From: Sycon ciliatum
Taxonomy: Eukaryota; Porifera; Calcarea; Leucosolenida; Sycettidae
Direction: 5' to 3'
NCBI RefSeq assembly: GCF_964019385.1
Contig: NC_088647.1
Span: 7,312,128 to 7,376,127 of the forward strand
DNA: 64,000 nucleotides
This document shows, piece after piece, positions 1-13,500 of this stretch; the first letter of the stretch is position 1, and the number at the start of each line of letters is the position of its first letter. Under the pieces are notes generated by a model. It did not search any database, was not told where the DNA came from, and was given only the letters and a program-made list of their open reading frames with translations. Both the position numbers and the translations under genes were made by a program.

Positions 1-509
1 GTCAAGTAGACACTTCCTTTCATCTATCAAACTTTTTCTTTCCCTTTTTTTCAGGATAGAACAGGGGAATGTTGGAAATTTGAAAAAACACACACATCTA
101 CATGGAACTACCGGTATAATAGACAGATACAATTAATGATTAAACTCAAAAACAGAAGCTGCAAGTTGTTGACAGATTGAACACATCAGGAAACACTGGT
201 CACACTTTCACAAGGTGTGGCACCAAACAACTGCAACGATAACACATTCTCCTTCTGCACATACCAGTGTTTCCTGATGTGTGCATTGTTTTTGTCTACA
301 ACTATTACTTGCAGCTTCTGTTTTTAAGCTTTTAGCACTTTAATCATTAATTTGTGTCACCTATGTCGAAGTGTTGACAGTTTTCTATCCTTCTTTTTTT
401 GCAAACTCTAATATAGTTATGTTTTTTTCAAATTTCCAACATTCCGTGTTCTATCCTGAAGAAAAGGGAAAGAAAAAGTTTGATAGATGAAAGGAAGTGT
501 CTACTTGAC
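1..509. repeat. Imperfect palindrome (foldback repeat)
   Basis: The first bases (GTCAAGTAGACACTTCCTTT) are the reverse complement of the bases ending at 509. The pairing continues inward through the pyrimidine tract, TCCAACATTC/GAATGTTGGA and ACACTGGT/ACCAGTGT to a centre near 255. The left boundary may lie outside the window. No coding potential is seen. This looks like a foldback or MITE-type element with long arms. Confidence 0.8.
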
Positions 510-1537
510 TGTGTGGATTTGCGTCTTTGCATGCGTATGTATAGCTAGATTGCAAAACTATTTTCACCGCCTCCAAACTACCGATTGAGGTACATGTATT
601 ATTGTAGCTTATCACTCCCTTAGAATTGACTCCCATAGATTTTTGCTAAGCAGTCACAAAATCCTGCATATTTCACTCCTTAATAGGGCTGTAATGACTG
701 CTTATATTTGACTCCATTTTAGGGATTGAACACACGCTATGGCTAGTCGTGATAAATCTAATACAGTATTGACTTCGTACTTGGTCAGTATAGGAAATAA
801 AATTATAAAACCTCGTAAAAGACCTCGGCTTCGCCTCGGTCTTTTACTCGGCTTTACCTAGCTGGTGTAGATCAAAAAGATGATGAAGAATTCTACGTCA
901 TAAATTATTTTGACGCAGGAGTACTCGATCGAGTGTTCGCCAGCTGGCCAGCTTTTCGCGTTGCAGCTGCATTACGATTTCCGCCGCCCTAGCGCTCTTG
1001 CTAGCAAGTCGCATGGTGGTTCTTCCGAGTTTTACAGCGCAGGCTCTACGCACGCATTATTTTCTCCGTATATGCAGCGCAGGCAGGTCAACCGTCGACC
1101 TCTAGCTCTCCCAAGCAGAATGGTAAGGGCTTTCCTAGAGCCAATTTCTCCAACGTAAGCAAGATTAGTGACCGGTAATGCAGCAAGAGTGCTCAACGAG
1201 AGGACACGGATCGGATACATGTCTGGCGAATGTGCCAGATTACTAGTAGTACGTAGGTCTAATGACGGCAGCTCATCCAAGCCAGTGCGCCTGGGAAAGC
1301 GTCGTATCGCGGGCCATCAGTACAATTTACTCCTCCACCTATTTCGGTCTGGATTAGGCGAGTCTCCTCGGACACGGACGTGAAGAGGGATCGCCGGCAA
1401 CGCACTGCCCCGTTCAAACTCTCGAACAGCGTTGTCTCTAGCTCTGCATGTTGATCAAGTGAACACTGCGGCTTCGAGCGCATGGGTGGAATACCCAAGT
1501 CACTACTTTGTTTGGCTCACAAAGTCAGGTCGTTACA
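510..1537 (+). other. Upstream region of gene A, no gene seen
   Basis: About 1 kb with only short overlapping open frames on both strands and no recognisable protein pattern. A small hairpin (AAAGACCTCGG..CGGTCTTTT) lies near 820-845. The region from about 910 is richer in G+C and CpG than its surroundings and immediately precedes the signal-peptide exon, so it probably holds the promoter and 5' UTR of gene A. No TATA box was identified with confidence. Confidence 0.35.
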
Positions 1538-4500
1538 ATGCTAGCTGCAAGGTTCTATCATCGCATCGACGCCGTCTGCCTCTTGACAGTCTTGCTCGGT
1601 GCGGTGGCTAGCCAAGATGTTGCGAACGATGTCCAAGTAAGTACATCTCGAGTGTGGTGTGCGTGTGTCACATCCCGTTTCCACTAGCTGACGTTCCACA
1701 CTGTGACAGTATACCTGGTAATCCGTATACTACTAGTAGTACCTTGTATTTGCAGTAGCAGGCTCGAAAAACACTACGATCACGGTACTTTCTGCCACAG
1801 CCTGGAGTCCATTGAGGTTCATCAAGTTAGTTGATAATATTATCATGGTTACTGTTTATCTACTCTTTTTCGATGTACCCGCGGTGCGTTCACCGATAAG
1901 GCTATATCTTTTTTTTGGCTGTAAAATCAAGGTAAAAAGACATGCAAAGTGACGCAAAAGGGTGTGCTTTGTCTCTAAGGACACATGCATGGCAGGAATA
2001 GGAGGATTGTGCCTGTGGGAATTGGATGAGATGAAAACTGTGATCTTTTAAACACAGTACACTGTGAGACTTAGCCTCAAGTAGCGGACACCACTCGTGT
2101 GGCATTGGCCCTGTTGTTCTACATTCTGTTGGTGCAGGAGGGTAAAGACCAGGTGGTGTCCTCGCGGGGATTGGTCAGGTACACGTATCATGCCAGGATT
2201 GACTTTGACTCGTTCGTCACCGATCAGACCAAGTGCCTAGAGGAGAATTCCGGCACGTTCAACAACGGCACGCGCACATGCACTGCTACACTGGTGTTCT
2301 GCGTTGCTCCCAGCGTCACGACCATCCCACCAGCCAAACAGCGGAACTGTGCTCTGCTCAACGTCACCGTTGCCGAGAGCACAGGCACAATTCCAGTCTA
2401 CAGTGCGCACGGCCAGAATGTGACCTCTCGCAGCAACTCGTCGCTTAGAATCTTGATCCCGGATGATGGAACCGAAGACTTTTATCCTACTGTGGTGAGT
2501 GACCCATGTGTATTTCCCCAAAATTATATGGTCCATGATGTGTTATGATGATGCTGGCACTTTACCCCCCCCCCCCCCTCCACGTACACACCAAGCGTAG
2601 ATTAACAAGAGTGTGCAACTCCCGGATGGGTTGGCCCACGGCGGAATTTTTTGTTGACGTAATCTTTTCTACGACGCACGCGCTGCGGGTCTTTTGGAAA
2701 GTTTTCCCTCGTGCACTCGGCCGGGCTTTACATGACAAGGTCAGTTGCCAGCACGTGCTCTCACGCTGCTCTGCGGCTAGATTCGCGTTTTTCTGAAAAA
2801 AAGGTGACGTCAACAAAAAATTCCGCCGTGGGCGGGAGTATCTGAAAATTGTGCAGGAGAGATCCGGAGTTGCACACTCTTGTTTATCTACTCTTGGTAC
2901 ACACCCATCTAAAGTAACTTTTTAAGCCCTGGATTGTGATCAGCCTGGAAAGGCCTGAACAATCAGAGTTGTATCACAGGAAATACAGTTACAGTGGCTT
3001 ATGGTAATAACTACTTCGAAGTACTCTTCGTTAATGAAGGCGCATGTGTCTCCTTAGTACACTGATCAGGCTTTGCCTTCGCAACTCTCACTTCCTCCTT
3101 TGTTTTTGGTGGAAGAAAAGGTCGTTGTCTTCCATGATGAACATTGGACAATGGCAATGGTCAATATCCTTGAGAGCGGTGGCATTCCTATGGATTCAAA
3201 AGATTCAATCTGATTGGTTCTGACACGAAAAGTGAAACCCTTTTTTGGTTGCGTTCCTACAGATGTGGAAAGCTCGGTTTCTAGCCGAGTCTCGCGTGAA
3301 AACCGTGAACCTTTTTTTAGTAGACCCTCTGCATGTGAAGGCCAGCAACGCTGCCCCGGTGATCCTGTGGAAAATTTGAATCAGTGGAGAACATGCGGGA
3401 CTTGCTTTGTGCTGAAACAGATATGGACTGGGTGGAAAAAACACCTGGAGTTGCATGAACCTTTTGCTCAGCTCTTGTGTGCAGTCGGAGGGGTTCCCGG
3501 TACGGGTTCCTCTTTAGCTTCAGCCGAAAAGATAACCGCCTGTGCCACCCGGGCCCTAAGGCCTGTGGTGCCGGAAATTCAACTGTCTGAATTGTTCCAC
3601 ACTGAATTTGGATCCCTGGAGTGCAGTGCAACGGACCATCCGTATTGAAAGTATTTATGGTCAGAAGTTAGAGAAGTAGTGTAGTGCATTTACATGTCGG
3701 GCAATTCCTTCTAGCTAAGGACCCACTGTGCGTATGGACAGTCTGCGGCGCTGCACACAAGTCAAACGTGTCAAACGATTTCATCTTTTTAAAATGAAGT
3801 TGTGTGACACGCTTGCGTGCAGTGAACACTCTTTGGTCAGTTTAGTGACCCTGTCCACGAAATACGTGTAATGTACAATCAATGAGTTACCTGTGCAAAT
3901 TTGTCTGCTCTTTAACCCTAGATCAAGTTGTCACTGGCTCTCTTTGAGATTGGGGAAATCGTCAGACGAGAGGATGCCAGTTACCTGGCCACGGCGTCAG
4001 CTCTGGTCAACACGAGGTCGCCGGACATGATGCAGTGCTTTGGTGTTCAAGGGGTGAACCATCACGTGATCGAAGATCCCAAGTGTGATCCTAAAGTCTG
4101 CTTTGGCAGTCTTACCATTCCATTGCAATTTGGGCAGCATAACAGCAGTTACTGTGATTTTCATCCACGCCTGACACGCGGTGCGAAAAACGACAGTAAC
4201 AATGTCATCTACTTTGGTACATTGAAGCTAAGAGCCAGACTGGAGCAGACCTTGGGTAAGTTTGTGTACATGTACATCTGAGCACGGGTCATCAGTCTTT
4301 GGTGTTGCGTTCTTGCCTGTGCACTCATACATCATAATTATGGTGGTGTAGTACGAGGCATACACATACGCTTTGCTGTATACATACCTCACCATCACTG
4401 CTGCCCAGTGCAGCCCCCGCTCAGTAGCTGTTGTTTTTGTCCACATAATTATTTATTTTACGAGTTGGGTGTGTGAATAATAGTAAAAAAATGTGATAAG

Positions 4501-7500
4501 ACGCATATGATAAGACGCATGCGCGTTTGGGCTCGTGGCGGTCTTGCATGCTTGCTGTGCTTGACTAGACGTCCGAGAATGTGAGCTCTCTTTCCTTGTC
4601 CTTCAGGCTTCAGTTCCTTCATTAATACTTCCTCCGCATCATTAAAATTGTCGCTTCGCACATCGCAATGTTTGTGACTTGCTCGTCTTAGTCCGACTGT
4701 CGGAATCGCTGTTTTCTGTGTTCGAACATTGGTGCGATTCTTCATGCGCAATGTCTACTGGTTACTGAAGCCGTGGTGGTCTCGGACTTTGTCGGAGATC
4801 TCTTCCGCACCAAACAAATTCATCGCGCTCCGCACTTTTCCGCCCCAGAGCGAGTATCGTTTTTCTGGAGGTTGTGCCGTCCCACATTATCCGCGTGGGC
4901 ATTTATCAAGACTGCAAGCTCAGGTATAAGAATCCTGGTGTCTCTCCTGAATACGAAATGCTGAAGTTGACGATGGCAAGAACAAAATGTTCTCAAGTTC
5001 CTAAAATGCGCTATGTGTGGCGCATGTGGCTGCGAAGGTAGCAGGTTTGAAAACACCAACAAAATCAGCGAAGTGCTTGCCAAGGAAAGAAGGTGCGGAA
5101 GTCCTTACCCTATCCCGCTGGAAGGTCGTTACAGTGTACTTGAAAAATGCTACTTCGAGTAGTTTGCCGTCATCGCATGCCACCTGGAGGCATGGATCGC
5201 TTGAAAATGAAGTTTCTTGACATGAATTTGAACGCGCGTCTTGTTCAGCGTATTGTTGAGTGCTGAAGGGTCTGCCTCAAAACTCTGATGAAGACGTCGA
5301 CCTTAGCTGCAAGTGCAGCGAAGCGGACGGCCACGAACTAAAGTTTGGTTCGTCGACAATGCTCTGCCTCAATTTCTAGCTGATTTCTTTGCTCTTTGAG
5401 TGGACGAAATAAATTTGAAAAATCGATCTGGGCAAGCGACAATTTTAATGACGCGGAGGAAGTAGATTAGCCATACAACCATGTGTAATGCTGTGTGTGG
5501 TCTTGCTCTGCTGTGTGTGGTCTTGCTCTGCTGTGTGTGGTCTTGCTCTGCTGTGTGTGGTCTTGCTCTGCTGTGTGTGGTCTTGCTCTGCTGTATGTGG
5601 TCTTGCTCTGCTGTGTGTGGTCTTGCTCTGCTGTGTGTGGTCTTGCTCTGCTGTGTGTGGTCTTGCTCTGCTTTGTGTGGTTTTGCTCTACTGTGTGTGG
5701 TCTTGCTCTTCTGTGTGTGGTCTTGCTCTGCTGTGTGTGGTCTTGCTCTGCTGTGTGTGGTCTTGCTCTGCTATGTGTAGTCTTGCTCTGCTGTGTGTGG
5801 TCTTGCTCTGCTGTGTGTAGTCTTGCTCTGCTGTGTGTGGTCTTGCTCTGCTGTGTGTGGTCTTGCTCTGCTGTGTGTGGTCTTGCTCTGCTGTGTGTGG
5901 TCTTGCTCTGCTGTGTGTGGTCTTGCTCTGCTGTGTGTGGTCTTGCTCTGCTGTGTGTGGTCTTGCTCTGCTGTGTGTGGTCTTGCTCTGCTGTGTGTGG
6001 TCTTGCTCTGCTGTGTGTGGTCTTGCTCTGCTGTGTGTGGTCTTGCTCTGCTGTGTGTGGTCTTGCTCTGCTGTGTGTGGTCTTGCTCTGCTGTGTGTGG
6101 TCTTGCTCTGCTGTGTGTGGTCTTGCTCTGCTGTGTGTGGTCTTGCTCTGCTGTGTGTGGTCTTGCTCTGCTGTGTGTGGTCTTGCTCTGCTGTGTGTGT
6201 GGTCTTGCTCTGCTGTGTGTGGTCTTGCTCTGCTGTGTGTGGTCTTGCTCTGCTGTGTGTAGTCTTGCTCTGCTGTGTGTGGTCTTGCTCTGCTGTGTGT
6301 GGTCTTGCTCTGCTGTGTGTGGTCTTGCTCTGCTGTGTGTGGTCTTGCTCTGCTGTGTGTGGTCTTGCTCTGCTGTGTGTGTGGTCTTGCTTTGCTGTGT
6401 GTGGTCTTGCTATGCTGTGTGTGGTCTTGCTCTGCTGTGTGTGGTCTTGCTCTGCTGTGCAGCGAAGCGGACGGCCACGAACTAAAGTTTGGTTCGTCGA
6501 CAATGCTCTGCCTCAATTTCTAGCTGATTTCTTTGCTCTTTGAGTGGACGAAATAAATTTGAAAAATCGATCTGGGCAAGCGACAATTTTAATGACGCGG
6601 AGGAAGTAGATTAGCCATACAACCATGTGTAATGCTGTGTGTGGTCTTGCTCTGCTGTGTGTGGTCTTGCTCTGCTGTGTGTGGTCTTGCTCTGCTGTGT
6701 GTGGTCTTGCTCTGCTGTGTGTGGTCTTGCTCTGCTGTATGTGGTCTTGCTCTGCTGTGTGTGGTCTTGCTCTGCTGTGTGTAGTCTTGCTCTGCTGTGT
6801 GTGGTCTTGCTCTGCTTTGTGTGGTCTTGCTCTGCTGTGTGTGGTCTTGCTCTGCTGTGTGTGGTCTTGCTCTGCTGTGTGTGGTCTTGCTCTACTGTGT
6901 GTGGTCTTGCTCTTCTGTGTGTGGTCTTGCTCTGCTGTGTGTGGTCTTGCTCTGCTGTGTGTGGTCTTGCTCTGCTGTGTGTAGTCTTGCTCTGCTGTGT
7001 GTGGTCTTGCTCTGCTGTGTGTAGTCTTGCTCTGCTGTGTGTGGTCTTGCTCTGCTGTGTGTGGTCTTGCTCTGCTGTGTGTGGTCTTGCTCTGCTGTGT
7101 GTGGTCTTGCTCTGCTGTGTGTGGTCTTGCTCTGCTGTGTGTAGTCTTGCTCTGCTGTGTGTGGTCTTGCTCTGCTGTGTGTGGTCTTGCTCTGCTGTGT
7201 GTGGTCTTGCTCTGCTGTGTGTGGTCTTGCTCTGCTGTGTGTGGTCTTGCTCTGCTGTGTGTGGTCTTGCTCTGCTGTGTGTGGTCTTGCTCTGCTGTGT
7301 GTGGTCTTGCTCTGCTGTGTGTGGTCTTGCTCTGCTGTGTGTGGTCTTGCTCTGCTGTGTGTGGTCTTGCTCTGCTGTGTGTGGTCTTGCTCTGCTGTGT
7401 GTGGTCCTGCTCTGCTGTGTGTGTGGTCTTGCTCTGCTGTGTGTGGTCTTGCTCTGCTGTGTGTGGTCTTGCTCTGCTGTGTGTGGTCTTGCTCTGCTGT

Positions 7501-10500
7501 GTGTGTGGTCTTGCTCTGCTGTGTGTGGTCTTGCTCTGCTGTGTGTGGTCTTGCTCTGCTGTGTGTAGTCTTGCTCTGCTGTGTATGGTCTTGCTCTGCT
7601 GTGTGTGGTCTTGCTCTGCTGTGTGTGGTCTTGCTCTGCTGTGTGTGGTCTTGCTCTGCTGTGTGTGGTCTTGCTCTGCTGTGTGTGTGGTCTTGCTTTG
7701 CTGTGTGTGGTCTTGCTATGCTGTGTGTGGTCTTGCTCTGCTGTGTGTGGTCTTGCTCTGCCGTGTGTGGTCTTGCTCTGCTGTGTGTGGTCTTGCTCTG
7801 CTTTGTGTGGTCTTGCTCTGCTGTGTGTGGTCTTGCTCTGCTGTGTGTGGTCTTGCTCTGCTGTGTGTGGTCTTGCTCTGCTGTGTGTGGTCTTGCTCTG
7901 CTGTGTGTGGTCTTGCTCTGCTGTGTGTGGTCTTGCTCTGCTGTGTGTGGTCTTGCTCTGCTGTGTGTGGTCTTGCTCTGCTGTGTGTGGTCTTGCTCTG
8001 CTGTGTGTGGTCTTGCTCTGCTGTGTGTGGTCTTGCTCTGCTGTGTGTGGTCTTGCTCTGCTGTGTGTGGTCTTGCTCTGCTGTGTGTGGTCTTGCTCTG
8101 CTGTGTGTGGTCTTGCTCTGCTGTGTGTGGTCTTGCTCTGCTGTGTGTGGTCTTGCTCTGCTGTGTGTGGTCTTGCTCTGCTGTGTGTGGTCTTGCTCTG
8201 CTTTGTGTGGTCTTGCTCTGCTGTGTGTGGTCTTGCTCTGCTGTGTGTGGTCTTGCTCCGCTGTGTGTGGTCTTGCTCCGCTGTGTGTGGTCTTGCTCTG
8301 CTGTGTGTGGTCTTGCTCTGCTGTGTGTGGTCTTGATCTGCTGTGTGTGGTCTTGCTCTGCTGTGTGTGGTCTTGCTCTGCTGTGTGTGGTCTTGCTCTG
8401 CTGTGTGTGGTCTTGCTCTGCTGTGTGTGGTCTTGCTCTGCTGTGTGTGGTCTTGCTCTGCTGTGTGTGGTCTTGCTCTGCTGTGTGTGGTCTTGCTCTG
8501 CTGTGTGTGGTCTTGCTCTGCTGTGTGTGGTCTTGCTCTGCTGTGTGTGGTCTTGCTCTGCTGTGTGTGGTCTTGCTCTGCTGTGTGTGGTCTTGCTCTG
8601 CTGTGTGTGGTCTTGCTCTGCTGTGTGTGGTCTTGCTCAATAAAACCTGGTCGAGTGAGTCAAGTTTGCACCATGTCACGGCCCAGTGTTGGCAGGCCAA
8701 GAGCTGCGCAACGCCCAGCGCATACTCGAGCGACTCCACTGAATTTCTTTCTGCAACCTCGTACATGTAGGCCAGCAGCTAGAGCTCCCTGTGTCACAAG
8801 TCACCACCAGCACTCGCCCTTTGTGCCCCGTCACATGACATGCAACATGCAGGACACACATGTAGATACCGTCAGACCTCGCTTAACCGCACACATCCGT
8901 TCTCCACAAAAATATCCGGATAGGCGAGGGAACCGGATAACCGAACACCGTTTATGTTGCATCATGTGTGCTGTGGATATGCAAGCGGCTATTTTCTTCC
9001 GCATGGCGAGGGATCCGGATAAAACAGGACCGGATAATCGAGGTCTGCCTGTGCATAGTAAAGCGTTGAAACGAGAGAGCTTGGAAGCTCAGGGCCCTAC
9101 GCTATGCTTTTTTGCCTTGATGACCTAGACAAAAAGAGCATAGGGGTGTTATAAATTCTTATAAGGCCACCCAGAATTAATTCGTTGTTTCGGGTCACCC
9201 GACCGACCGTCTTTTTTCACCCGACCGCAAAAAGTTTTTTTTTATAGTGCATTCAAATGTACATGTACATGACTAGACTATGTACGTACATGACTGTACA
9301 CACGCGCCTAATAATAGCTAGCAGTCCAGACATCGACCTCAGAAGCAGCAAAATAAAATAACAGGATGAAGCACTTTGTGACGATGTTGTCTTCCGATCC
9401 GCAATCGGTCCTGAAACCACTGGAAACAGCATCAGCTCCGCCACCGCGTCGCTCTTTGACAGACGTTTTCAAGGTGAGAGCTGCTCCTCAGACTCGTTTG
9501 CCAGCGAGGCCAAGGTCTGGTCCTGGAGGGGACCTGGGTCTGATGGGACAATGGCTGCGCTGGATCGTCTACAGTCATGATTTGATCGACTGGCTTGATG
9601 GACAAAAGCTATTCGATGTACAATCATGTACATGTATGCACATATACATGGCAGTAAGCAAAATAAAAAATAAAAAAAATAAAAAATTAACCCGACCGAC
9701 CCTGGTACGGATGAGTGAAGTGACCCGAAACAACGAATTAATTCTAGGTGGCCTAAGTTTCTACTTTTTGTTTTAGACATAACCTAGGATTGGAACCCGC
9801 GCTATCGCCCTGCATGCATCCCCCGATACACTTCGCATACATACTAATTCTTCCAAGTTGCTTCACGTTATGTTCTTGTATTTGAAAGCCCTATTTGAAT
9901 ATGCATTGTGGCCAGCCGTCTGTGATTGTACGGTACGGTACGGGACAGGTACGGGACAGGTGCGGTCGAGGGTAATATGACACCATCTACCGCCTTGATG
10001 ACGGCAAAAAAAGAAAAGGGATGTTATAAATTGTTCAATTCTCCTATTTTTTCAGGCATTACCTGGGATTCGAACCCGCACTATCGCCCTACATGCATTC
10101 CCCCATACACTTCGCATTCATACTCATTCTTCCAAGTTGCTTCACGTTATGATCTTGCGTTTGAAAGCCCTATTTGAATATTGCGGCCAGCTGTATGTGG
10201 CCAGCTGTGTTTGATGGTACGGGACAGATACGGGATAGCGCCAGGCATGACACAAACACACAAACAAACACCAAATTAAAGCTGTGTGGACCCTGGCTAG
10301 CGCCAGATGTTACTGAAGTAACGTCTTCTGCATAGCTACGGGAATAAAGCGCTGTGGACCCTGGCTAGCGCCCTACTCTACTACCGTAAAGTACTGTTGA
10401 TCCGCCCCCCACGCCATGTCGCTTCCCAGCTGGATTTTCGGCAGGGAGCGGGAATTAGATCAAGGCTGTCAAGTGCAGTACGATGTACAACAACATAGAG

Positions 10501-13500
10501 GATCAGACTCGATGTGCTGGATTGTGCATTTTTTCATCCTGGATTGGCACGTATTGTGTACAGCAGTGCATGCGTCGGTTCAACATTTCGTGGTGTACGC
10601 CGAAGTCTCTTCACAGGTAGAAATCGACAGGGGGCGGGAATTAGAGAGGGGGCGGATCAACTGTACTTTACGGTACTTGTATTCGCAGCATAATTTGCAT
10701 AGCAACGGGATTTAATGATACATAGGGCATCTGTATCTCATGCCCTGAAATAAGGCGTAGAATTTGATCTCCGCGACTAAGAGCGCGACCGCGCAGCCTA
10801 TCGAGAGTCGACTGTACTGTGGCATCCTGATAGCTGGACAGCTGCTTGTACATGTATTGCTAATGTTAGTAGGAATTTCTTGACTGGGAAAACTCAATGA
10901 CTTTCCAGAGTGGAACAAGTACTAGTCATGGCAGGTTCAAAAGGGAAAGAAAGAATGGCCTGATATTTTAACTGGCAGATAAATATAGCAAAATAACTCT
11001 TACATGGAAGAATGCACTGTGAGTGGGACAAGGTTACTGCAGTTATTTGCTGAAAGCACGCTGATTTCTAGAGCACGATTTTGGAATAAATCATCGTCAA
11101 CAGACAAAACTACTTGAACATTAGTGTAATTGCTCTGGTAGATCCCCATTCCACGTACCAAACCGTTGCTCTGTGGGTGAAAACAGACCAATCTCCAGAC
11201 CAATTACTTGAAAATTTGAGCTACCTTTTGAAATAGAGGCATGTCCGAGCCTTGGTGAGAACATAATGTATTTACATGGTGCAGCGACCTTGTCTGAGCA
11301 ACACAAGACCTTGTCTGAGCAACACAAGACCTTGTCTGAGCAACACAAGACCTCGTCTGAGCAACACAAGGAAACAAACTTCTAGCTAAGGAATTCATGG
11401 TAGAAGAACGAGAAAAAATTATTTGCTTTTGATGTCTGACTTAAATACCGAAGAGACTTTGCTGGGCTGAAAACTCATTGGCTTACTTGAAGGTCCCTGG
11501 TTCGAGTTCTGGTGGTGACGGGTCAATATTCCTTCAGACTTTTTTCTCTTTTCCAAATCCCCGTAATGTATTTATGAGTGGTGTTAAATTGGCTGTTTCA
11601 GGGTACGTACCCTTGTCTTCACCTATTGTCATGGTCAGTATAACTCTGGTCCATGAGATTATGCGAATCGCTTTGGGAGGCGAATGTATCCCCAATTTCT
11701 CCCCCTTGCTTCCCGTAAGAAAACAAAAAGTAAACTATCGTATCCGTTCCCGAAGGGAACTCACGACAGCCGCTTACACCCGATAAACCCTAGCGGCAGA
11801 TGCAGCGCCTAACGGTGGGGGTGAGTGGGTAAGTCTCACAACCACTGGCACAAGTGCCGAAAACGACCCCATTAGCTTCATCCATGTACCCCTTGTGCCT
11901 GGCCACAAGTAGAGGTTTAAAAAACCAAGCATACCTTCAAGTCAATGTGCTTCATATACATGTACATGTAGTCTCATAGACCGGGATCCAACCAGGCGTA
12001 CGAGATCCAACCAGGCGTACGAGATCCAACCAGGCGTACGAGATCCAACCAGACGTAATCCTTTGAAGTAATCTACACACAAAGCGTATAGCGCCGGTTC
12101 TTGGATTCATATCCCCTGTCTTTGTCTGTCCCACTCTGTATATCTCTGTGTGTGTCTCTGTGTGTGTGTCTCTCTCTTTCATCCAGTTTCTGAAAGAGAC
12201 CCTCCTGAACGCTATTATTTCCAGCAGAATTCCGGCGCACGGCCAAGAAACCACCGCACCATCCAGTGGACAATGATCGCCATGCTGTGCTTACTGTTGC
12301 CGGTTCTCATCACCTCTATCATCGGACTTCACTGCTGGAGTCGCCGCCGAAATCGTCGCCGAGGTGACGCGAAGCGCCGGTGGCAGCTTGCCAACTGCCT
12401 GCTGTTGCCATGGCGGTGTTGCCGTGGCAGCAGCGGATTCCAATGGCGACGGTTGCGTAACTGGCAAGACTCTGACCAAGACATGGCCTGCACTGTGAGT
12501 GAACTTGTCAGAAATGTTTTCTTGCGATCAAACACAACCGGGTGCGGTTTCAGTCGGGCACCCAATTTGGATGCCTAGCATTCCCCCATCTTTTCTTATA
12601 GTTCCGGTGATAACGGTTAGTTGCAAAGTCATCATACTGGATAATGTACATGTACACGCAGTGTATACAGTGTACACTGCGTGTACAGTGTACAGTGCGT
12701 GTACAGTGATGAAGTGCAGTGCAAAAACATGGGTACAAACCTGCAGGACGAAACTGGTGTTTCACTCCTTTGATCCTTTTGTCCAGCAAAATATATGTAC
12801 GTATGATATCACATTGTGTTGCCACGGTCCATGTGACCTATAGAACTTGTTAGCACTCTGCAGTGGTTTTCAACGTTGTCCAGGCGGTGAAAATATTGCG
12901 AATCCCAGGTTAAATTGCACTTGCTACCTCCAGAATTGGTATAGAATATGGTGGATTGCATGTCCTTGTTACAACTGGTGTCACTGTGCAATGCTCAACC
13001 ACGTGGCTGCTCACCCACAGCTGTACACATACAACTACCTTATATAGTACAACAAAAAATCCTTTCTAAAAGTCCCCTCAGCTCAGGCAGCTCAAGTTCG
13101 ATCAAAATTTTGTTGGATGCCTGAAGCCGAATTCGTGTTATTGCATGTATTTGAATATTCGTTTGAACACCACAGATGTGTGACCAAGAGTAGACCTTTT
13201 AAAGTGTGCAACGGCTGGCTATATCTCTATCCAGTTCTTTGCTGGCAGAGTTTCACATCACATGACATCGTTCAATACGTTGCCACTACTAGCAAACCGT
13301 GCAAAAGTGACCAGCATAGAGTTGCAGGATTGTGTGCAACCCTGTACCGACAATGTACATGACTCGTGTATGAATCATGCCCACCATGCAGGAAATGTAC
13401 CATATTTTCCGTAGTATAAGTCGCACCCAGATTTGATTCACTTGAAAATACCGCCATTCCGGCAACAGGCTCTCAGCTGCACCAAATAGAACTTTGCCAA

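Noticed and set aside
5467-9128. Very long open frames on both strands (up to 624 codons)
   Set aside because: They are readings of a stop-free 20-bp minisatellite in every frame; the peptide period and strand symmetry show they are not genes.
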